Below the pieces are notes generated by a model. The model was not told where the DNA came from, did no database searches, and was given only the letters and a program-made list of their open reading frames with translations. A stretch of DNA of 10,007 nucleotides from NCBI GenBank assembly GCA_949298665.1, contig CASFXO010000060.1, positions 1 to 10,007 on the forward strand, read 5' to 3'. Below are positions 5,818-10,007 of the stretch, piece by piece (the first letter of the stretch is position 1; each line of letters starts with the position of its first letter). Origin of the DNA: an uncultured Lentisphaeria bacterium (GTDB taxonomy: Bacteria > Verrucomicrobiota > Lentisphaeria > Victivallales > Victivallaceae). A program made the position numbers and the translations under genes.

Positions 5818-7026
5818 ATGCGTAAGGCTTTTGAGCGGACGTTCGAGGTGGTGGTGGCCGGGGGCGGCATGGCGGGGGTGGCCGCGGCGATTCAGGCGGC
5901 GCGCCGCGGGAAGAAGACCGTACTGGTGGAGAAGACCGTTCAGCCGGGAGGGCTGGCCACTACGGGACTGGTGAATGTGTATCTGCCGCTTTGCGACGGG
6001 AACGGGCGTCAGGTGACGTTCGGGCTCTGCGAGGAGTTGATCCGGCGCAGTCTGCAATACGGGCCGGGGGATCTGCCCGTGCAATGGGGCGGGGAGGCGG
6101 CGGGCGGCGAGTCAGAACGCTTTCTTTGTCGTTTTTCCCCGGCGGCATACGTGCTGGCGCTGGAGGAGATGCTGCTGGAGAACGGGGTGGAGCTCTGGTA
6201 TGATACGTTGATCTGCGATACCGTGGTCGTGGATGGAAAAGTGGTCGCCGTCGAAGTGGAAAACAAGAGCGGGCGCGGCGTGCTGCACGCCGGCTGCGTG
6301 GTGGACGCCACGGGTGACTGCGAGGTGGCGCGGCGGTCGGGGGCGCCATGCCTGGACGACGATAATTTTCTGAGCATCTGGGCGCTGGAGTTTGATCGCG
6401 ACGCGCGGGGCGAATGGCTGCTGGTTCCCGGGGTGCGCATGCATGTGGACGGCGTGCCGTGGAGTGTGGAAATGGCGCCGCCGGGAACGGTTTTTCGTGG
6501 TGTGTCCGGGCGGTTGGTTTCCGACTTCATGATCCGCAGCCGGGAGATGCTCCGGGCGCATTACCGCCGGGCCGAACGGGAGGGGCGGGGGCGCAAAGAT
6601 CAGTTCGTGCTGACGCTGCCGGGGATGCCGCAGTTCCGCAAGGTGTATTGTCTGGATGCGGCCTATGTGCTCGATGCCGGGGAAAACGGGCGCCGGTTCG
6701 AGGATTCGATCGGTCTGGCGGGCGACTGGCGGCAGGCGGGACCGGTCTGGGAAATTCCGTATCGTTCGTTGTATCCACGGACGCCGTTGAACGGGCTGCT
6801 GGCAGCCGGACGTTGCACGGGGGCCCGGGGCGATGCCTGGGAGATCACGCGGGTGATTCCGGTGGCGGCGATGACCGGACAGGTGGCGGGGCTGGCGGCG
6901 GCACTGGCGCTGGAAAAGGGCGTGGAAGTCCGGTCGCTGGATGTGAAACTTTTGCAGCGGGAACTGGTGCAATGCGGCTTCCGGCTGCATCTGCCCGACG
7001 TCGGGCTGGCATATGCCGGAGCGTAA
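5818..7026 (+). CDS. FAD-dependent oxidoreductase (FAD_oxidored family-like)
   Basis: This 402-residue flavoprotein starts with a Rossmann fold: FEVVVAGGGMAGVAAA (9-24), with the ribose-binding acidic residue in TVLVEK (E38) and GGLATTG (44-50). A second FAD-contact region is VVDATGD (161-167). The closing motif is LLAAGRCTGARGDAWEITRV (327-346), followed by the helix of an FAD-binding C-terminus. This resembles the broad FAD_oxidored group (PF12831 as I recall it), which is common in PVC and Bacteroidetes bacteria and mostly of unknown substrate. There is no signal peptide, so it is probably cytoplasmic. It lies 16 bp after ftsI on the same strand, where cell-wall ligase genes usually sit. 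A peptidoglycan role is possible but not shown. It is not MurB by any motif I can see. Confidence 0.85.
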   Translation: MRKAFERTFEVVVAGGGMAGVAAAIQAARRGKKTVLVEKTVQPGGLATTGLVNVYLPLCDGNGRQVTFGLCEELIRRSLQYGPGDLPVQWGGEAAGGESERFLCRFSPAAYVLALEEMLLENGVELWYDTLICDTVVVDGKVVAVEVENKSGRGVLHAGCVVDATGDCEVARRSGAPCLDDDNFLSIWALEFDRDARGEWLLVPGVRMHVDGVPWSVEMAPPGTVFRGVSGRLVSDFMIRSREMLRAHYRRAEREGRGRKDQFVLTLPGMPQFRKVYCLDAAYVLDAGENGRRFEDSIGLAGDWRQAGPVWEIPYRSLYPRTPLNGLLAAGRCTGARGDAWEITRVIPVAAMTGQVAGLAAALALEKGVEVRSLDVKLLQRELVQCGFRLHLPDVGLAYAGA

Positions 7027-7070
7027 ACGGATGAATGGCGGAACTGCGGACCTGAGGAGACGTTGAACGG

Positions 7071-8000
7071 ATGTGGCGGATCGGACCGGAACGGTGTCTG
7101 CCGCCGGCGGCACTGGCGTTGACCGGCCGGCGGCGGGCGGCGTTTCTGGCGGTGGTCGTCGCTGGTCTGGCAGGAACGCTTGGCTGCTTGACGATCATCC
7201 CTTCCTTCGCGGGCGCGGCGGCGGGGCTGGTGATACTGATTTTGTGCCGATGTTACCGGGATCGGGTGCGAGAGGAGATCCGGGGGCGTCTGAAACGGTG
7301 CTGGCGGCGGTTCGAATGGGTGCCGGGGAAAGGGTTTTCCCGGCTGGATTTTGAAGCGTCGGGTCTGTTTCCGGAACACACGGTAGCGAACCGGGCAGAG
7401 GCGGAGGAAGAGGGGGTGTTTCACGCCTCCGGAATCGTGTTTGCGCCGGTTTCGGCGGGGCTGCGGAGGCTGTTGCCGGGCGGGGGGCTCGGCACGTTTT
7501 ACGAGCTGGGGAGTTTTTTCTTTTTCCGAACGGAAGTGGCGGATGATCAGAGTGATTTTCTGGTACTTCCGAAACCGTGGCGGCGGCAGTTCGGACTCGG
7601 GAGCGCGTTCCGGCACGAGGATGTCTGGAAACGGGCGCCGGACCCTCTGCCGCTTCACGAAAAGCTTTTTTCCGGATGGTATGCGTATGGCAGCGCCGTT
7701 TCTCCGGCGATGGCGGAGAGTTTGCCGGATATGCTGGATTTTCTGCGGCAGTTCTCCTCGCACGCCGGATTTTCCGTGCGGCGGGGAACCGCCTGGCTGG
7801 TGGTACCGGCGGCCTGGCCGGTGTCGGTGTTTTCGGCGGCGCGCAATGAGCGGACCGCGGCTGAGCGTGAGGCCGATTGCGCCGCGGCGCTGGCGGCGCT
7901 GGAGCGATGGAGGATTTTACTGGAAACGTCCCTTGCGGGACGAAACCCGCGCGATGTCCGGAAGTCTCCGGCCGCGGATCAGGAGTGGGAATCATGTTGA
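7071..8000 (+). CDS. Two-TM membrane protein, DUF3137-like, function unknown
   Basis: This 309-residue protein has two hydrophobic helices close together near the N-terminus (about 24-43 and 46-60), joined by a short turn and followed by a basic stretch DRVREEIRGRLKRCWRRF (64-81). The remaining ~220 residues are predicted soluble. I think the layout and segments such as FEASGLFPEH (94-103) and LHEKLFSGWYAYG (195-207), followed by a helix (PAMAESLPDMLDFL), resemble DUF3137 proteins, which have paired N-terminal helices and no known activity. This is from memory and is not certain. GAGGAG (7054-7059) lies 11 nt before the ATG. Its stop overlaps the start of the MurC-like gene by 7 bp, suggesting translational coupling. 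No catalytic motif is visible. Confidence 0.72.
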   Translation: MWRIGPERCLPPAALALTGRRRAAFLAVVVAGLAGTLGCLTIIPSFAGAAAGLVILILCRCYRDRVREEIRGRLKRCWRRFEWVPGKGFSRLDFEASGLFPEHTVANRAEAEEEGVFHASGIVFAPVSAGLRRLLPGGGLGTFYELGSFFFFRTEVADDQSDFLVLPKPWRRQFGLGSAFRHEDVWKRAPDPLPLHEKLFSGWYAYGSAVSPAMAESLPDMLDFLRQFSSHAGFSVRRGTAWLVVPAAWPVSVFSAARNERTAAEREADCAAALAALERWRILLETSLAGRNPRDVRKSPAADQEWESC

Positions 8001-9529
8001 AAGCAGGGAATCATGTGCATTTCGTCGGCATCGGCGGGATCGGCATGAGCGGTCTGGCGCAGATGTGCGTGGCGTCCGGACTGACGGTGAGCGGCAGTGA
8101 TCGCGGCAGCCATCTGCCGGAAAATCGCCGCATTCTGGATAAACTGGAATTACAGGGGATTCGGATTTATCCGCAGGACGGTTCCTATCTGGCGGACGGA
8201 CGTCCGGATTTTCTGGTTTATTCGACGGCGATCGAGGAGGACAATCCGGATTTCAAGGTCGGTGCGGGAATTCCCCGGCTGCACCGGTCCGAAGCGCTGG
8301 CGGAGCTGATTGCGGTTCAGGGGGCGGCGACTTCCATTGCCGTGACCGGGAGCTGCGGCAAAAGCACGGTTACCGCCTATCTTGCCGAGGCGCTGGTGAA
8401 TCTCGGGGAAGATCCCGCCTGTCTGGACGGGGCGCTGGTCAACCGGTTTCGTTACGGACGGTTCGCGGGGAATTACCGGACCGGCGGCGGGCGGTATTTC
8501 GTTTTCGAAGCGGACGAAAGCGACAAGAGCCTGGTACGTTATCATCCGGATTACGCGCTGGTGCTCAATATCGGAACCGACCATTATGACCGGGACGAAC
8601 TGGCGCGGGTATTCGGCGAGTTTCTGAAGAACGTCCGGTGCGGCGCGATTCTGGAGCGCGGCGTGTACGAGGCGGTAAAACCGTATCTCCGGCCGGATCT
8701 GCCGGTGAAGGTGTTCGAGTCCGCGATCGGCGCTTCCGGCGAATACGCGGTGACGGCCTGCCGGACCATGACGTTGACCGACGCCGTTTACGTGGACGGC
8801 CGCCGCGCCCGGCTGGCGCCCTCGGGGGACCGGGCCGCCATCGACGGAATCGGCGCGAACAATCTGCTTGAAATTTACGGGATGCGTTCCGAACAATGCC
8901 GGATCGAAAGTTCCGGACGGGGCGCGGAATTCGCCGGCGGCGGCCTGCTGCTGCTGCCCCAGCCCGGGGAGCATACGGCGATCAATGCGCTGGCGGTACT
9001 GGCGATGCTGGAAACACTGGGATTCCGGCGGGAAGAGGCGGTGGAGGCTTTGTCCCGGTTCGGAGGGGTCTGGCGGCGGTTCGAATTTCACGGGATGACC
9101 GCCTCCGGAGCGCGGGTGTACGATGATTATGCACACAATCCGGAAAAGATCGTGTTTGCGCTGGAGGCGGCGCAGGAGGCGGCGGGCGGCGGCGCGGTGT
9201 ACGCGGTGTTTCAGCCGCACGGGTTCAAGCCGCTCGGGTTCATGCGGGAGGAGTTGTTCCAGGAGCTGAACCGGCATCTGCGGCGTCAGGACCGGTTTCT
9301 GATGCTGGAGCCCTTTTACGCGGGGGGGACCAGCAGTTTTTCGCCGACTTCCGCGGAGGTGATCGCGGAATATCGGGAGCGCGGGAACCGGAAAAAATAT
9401 CTGCATTTCCCGGACCGGGAGACGTTGAGCGATTACCTGCTGCTCGGCAGCCGGCCCGGCGATGTGATCCTCATCATGGGGGCCCGGGACAATTCCCTGT
9501 CCGATTACGCGGAGTCGCTGGTCGGGTGA
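7994..9529 (+). CDS. murC: Divergent Mur ligase, MurC-like (UDP-N-acetylmuramate--L-alanine ligase)
   Basis: This 511-residue protein has the three-domain Mur ligase layout. The UDP-binding N-domain begins VHFVGIGGIGMSGLAQM (8-24) with SGSD (33-36), as in MurC. The central domain has the ATP loop TGSCGKSTVT (118-127), EADESDKS (172-179) and IGTDH (193-197). The C-domain has PGEHTAINALA (324-334), FGGVWRRFEF (356-365), DDYAHNP (377-383) and FQPHG (406-410). MurC adds L-alanine to UDP-MurNAc. Several residues deviate: the P-loop is GSCGKST where MurC usually has GTHGKTT, the FQPHRYSRT-like motif is FQPHGFKPL, and the C-terminal GAGDI-like motif is GARDNSL (496-502). The linker between EADESD and PGEH is longer than usual (about 240-320). 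It could be the housekeeping MurC or a paralogue with another substrate. AGGAG (7981-7985) is 8 nt before ATG 7994. Confidence 0.78.
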   Translation: MLKAGNHVHFVGIGGIGMSGLAQMCVASGLTVSGSDRGSHLPENRRILDKLELQGIRIYPQDGSYLADGRPDFLVYSTAIEEDNPDFKVGAGIPRLHRSEALAELIAVQGAATSIAVTGSCGKSTVTAYLAEALVNLGEDPACLDGALVNRFRYGRFAGNYRTGGGRYFVFEADESDKSLVRYHPDYALVLNIGTDHYDRDELARVFGEFLKNVRCGAILERGVYEAVKPYLRPDLPVKVFESAIGASGEYAVTACRTMTLTDAVYVDGRRARLAPSGDRAAIDGIGANNLLEIYGMRSEQCRIESSGRGAEFAGGGLLLLPQPGEHTAINALAVLAMLETLGFRREEAVEALSRFGGVWRRFEFHGMTASGARVYDDYAHNPEKIVFALEAAQEAAGGGAVYAVFQPHGFKPLGFMREELFQELNRHLRRQDRFLMLEPFYAGGTSSFSPTSAEVIAEYRERGNRKKYLHFPDRETLSDYLLLGSRPGDVILIMGARDNSLSDYAESLVG

Positions 9530-9586
9530 GCTTGACCGTCCGGAGTTTTCCCGTGCCGGTCCCGAGGGAAAGATACAGGGACGGGG
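9530..9586. other. Gap between the MurC-like gene and the ribH promoter
   Basis: No gene is visible. TTTCCC (9547-9552) pairs with GGGAAA (9566-9571) across 13 nt, and CCGTCC (9536-9541) pairs with GGACGG (9579-9584). Neither is followed by a T run, so no intrinsic terminator is supported. I see no FMN-riboswitch-like core here. Confidence 0.4.
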
Positions 9587-9615
9587 TTGCACTGGCGCGG
9601 ATTCGGCAGTATATT
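9587..9615 (+). promoter_or_regulatory. Predicted promoter of ribH
   Basis: TTGCAC (9587-9592) and TATATT (9610-9615) are spaced 17 bp apart, giving an expected start near 9622 and a leader of about 35 nt. The -10 hexamer is identical to that of the dnaA promoter. This indicates that ribH is transcribed apart from the division operon. Confidence 0.6.
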
Positions 9616-9656
9616 ATTTCATCACGATTTTACGGAAAAAGTGAGGATTTTCTGCC

Positions 9657-10007
9657 ATGAATCATCAGATCGGTCAGGTATGGGAAGGGGCGCTGAGCGC
9701 CCGCGGGTTGAAATTCGGCATCGTTTGCGGCCGGTTCAACGAATTTTTCGTCAGCAAATTGCTGGACGGCGCGGTGGACGCGATCGTCCGGCACGGCGGT
9801 GCGGCCGCCGACATTACCGCGGCATGGGTGCCGGGATCCTATGAAATTCCGTTCGCGATCAAGAAAATGCTGCAGACCGGAAAATTCGACGCGGTGATCG
9901 CGCTCGGCGTCGTGATTCAGGGCGCGACCCCGCATGCGGGCTACATCAACTCCGAAGTGGCCAAGTGCCTGGCCCAGCTCGGGCTGGAATTCGGCACGCC
10001 GGTGACC
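9657..10007 (+). CDS. ribH: 6,7-dimethyl-8-ribityllumazine synthase RibH (partial, 3' end cut by window)
   Basis: The first 117 residues are present with no stop before the window edge. RibH condenses 5-amino-6-ribitylaminouracil with 3,4-dihydroxy-2-butanone 4-phosphate in riboflavin synthesis, usually as a large hollow oligomer in the cytoplasm. Family motifs are GIVCGRFNEFFVSKLLDGA (21-39), AAWVPGSYEIP (55-65) and DAVIALGVVIQGATPH (78-93), with the catalytic histidine at 93. The family usually reads VIRGxTxHFDYV here. This protein has VIQGATPHAGYI, so R is Q and FD is AG. AGGA (9644-9647) lies 9 nt before the ATG, and a promoter is seen upstream. About a quarter of the usual length is missing beyond the window. 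Confidence 0.92.
   Translation, partial: MNHQIGQVWEGALSARGLKFGIVCGRFNEFFVSKLLDGAVDAIVRHGGAAADITAAWVPGSYEIPFAIKKMLQTGKFDAVIALGVVIQGATPHAGYINSEVAKCLAQLGLEFGTPVT

Noticed and set aside
4248..5870. Antisense open frame of 540 codons opposite ftsI
   Set aside because: It is a shadow of a strongly supported gene. Its composition is rich in R, H and P and no motif or ribosome binding site is evident.
8150..9592. Antisense open frame of 480 codons opposite the MurC-like gene
   Set aside because: It is a shadow frame with no recognisable domain.
9530..9656. FMN riboswitch before ribH
   Set aside because: The predicted leader is only about 35 nt, and I see no FMN-element core sequence such as the conserved GGG/CCC/ACCGGCGGU-like blocks.
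1..10007. CRISPR array, tRNA/rRNA gene, insertion sequence, phage or toxin-antitoxin module
   Set aside because: No regular direct repeats with spacers, no cloverleaf or rRNA sequence, and no transposase, integrase or toxin motif was found on either strand.

Overview
The window is a GC-rich stretch of a bacterial chromosome. All supported genes lie on the + strand and are housekeeping genes for replication initiation, cell division, peptidoglycan synthesis and riboflavin synthesis. I see no phage, transposon, CRISPR, tRNA or rRNA signal. A MurC-like ligase, an FtsI-type penicillin-binding protein and an FtsL-like protein indicate a peptidoglycan-containing bacterium. Several core proteins are divergent (DnaA, MraZ, MurC-like), and the layout differs from the textbook proteobacterial or firmicute order. 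From memory this looks most like the PVC superphylum, perhaps Lentisphaerota, but no marker here proves it.

Layout: (1) 1-459 is an AT-rich upstream region with a near-consensus promoter, small inverted and direct repeats, and two near-identical 13-mers that could be non-canonical DnaA boxes. (2) dnaA (460-1842) follows and ends at a strong intrinsic terminator (1871-1897). (3) 1898-2031 holds a promoter and a purine-rich, C-free tract with G runs every 10 bp, which I read as the MraZ operator. (4) A tightly packed cluster runs mraZ, rsmH, ftsL-like, ftsI, an FAD-dependent oxidoreductase, a two-TM DUF3137-like protein and a MurC-like ligase (2032-9529), with gaps of 7-44 bp, one 7-bp overlap and no internal terminator. 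(5) After a 127-bp gap with its own promoter, ribH (lumazine synthase) starts at 9657 and runs off the end.

How they work together: MraZ probably represses the division/cell-wall operon from the 10-bp repeats. RsmH methylates 16S rRNA, FtsL and FtsI act in septal peptidoglycan synthesis, and the MurC-like enzyme would supply precursor. The oxidoreductase and the DUF3137-like protein sit where murE, murF and mraY are found in classical dcw clusters. Their roles are unknown, and they are the best candidates for something undescribed. I found no self-contained novel system. The main leads are the altered DnaA DNA-recognition motif paired with unusual candidate boxes, the MraZ operator, and the rearranged dcw cluster with a divergent MurC-like protein.
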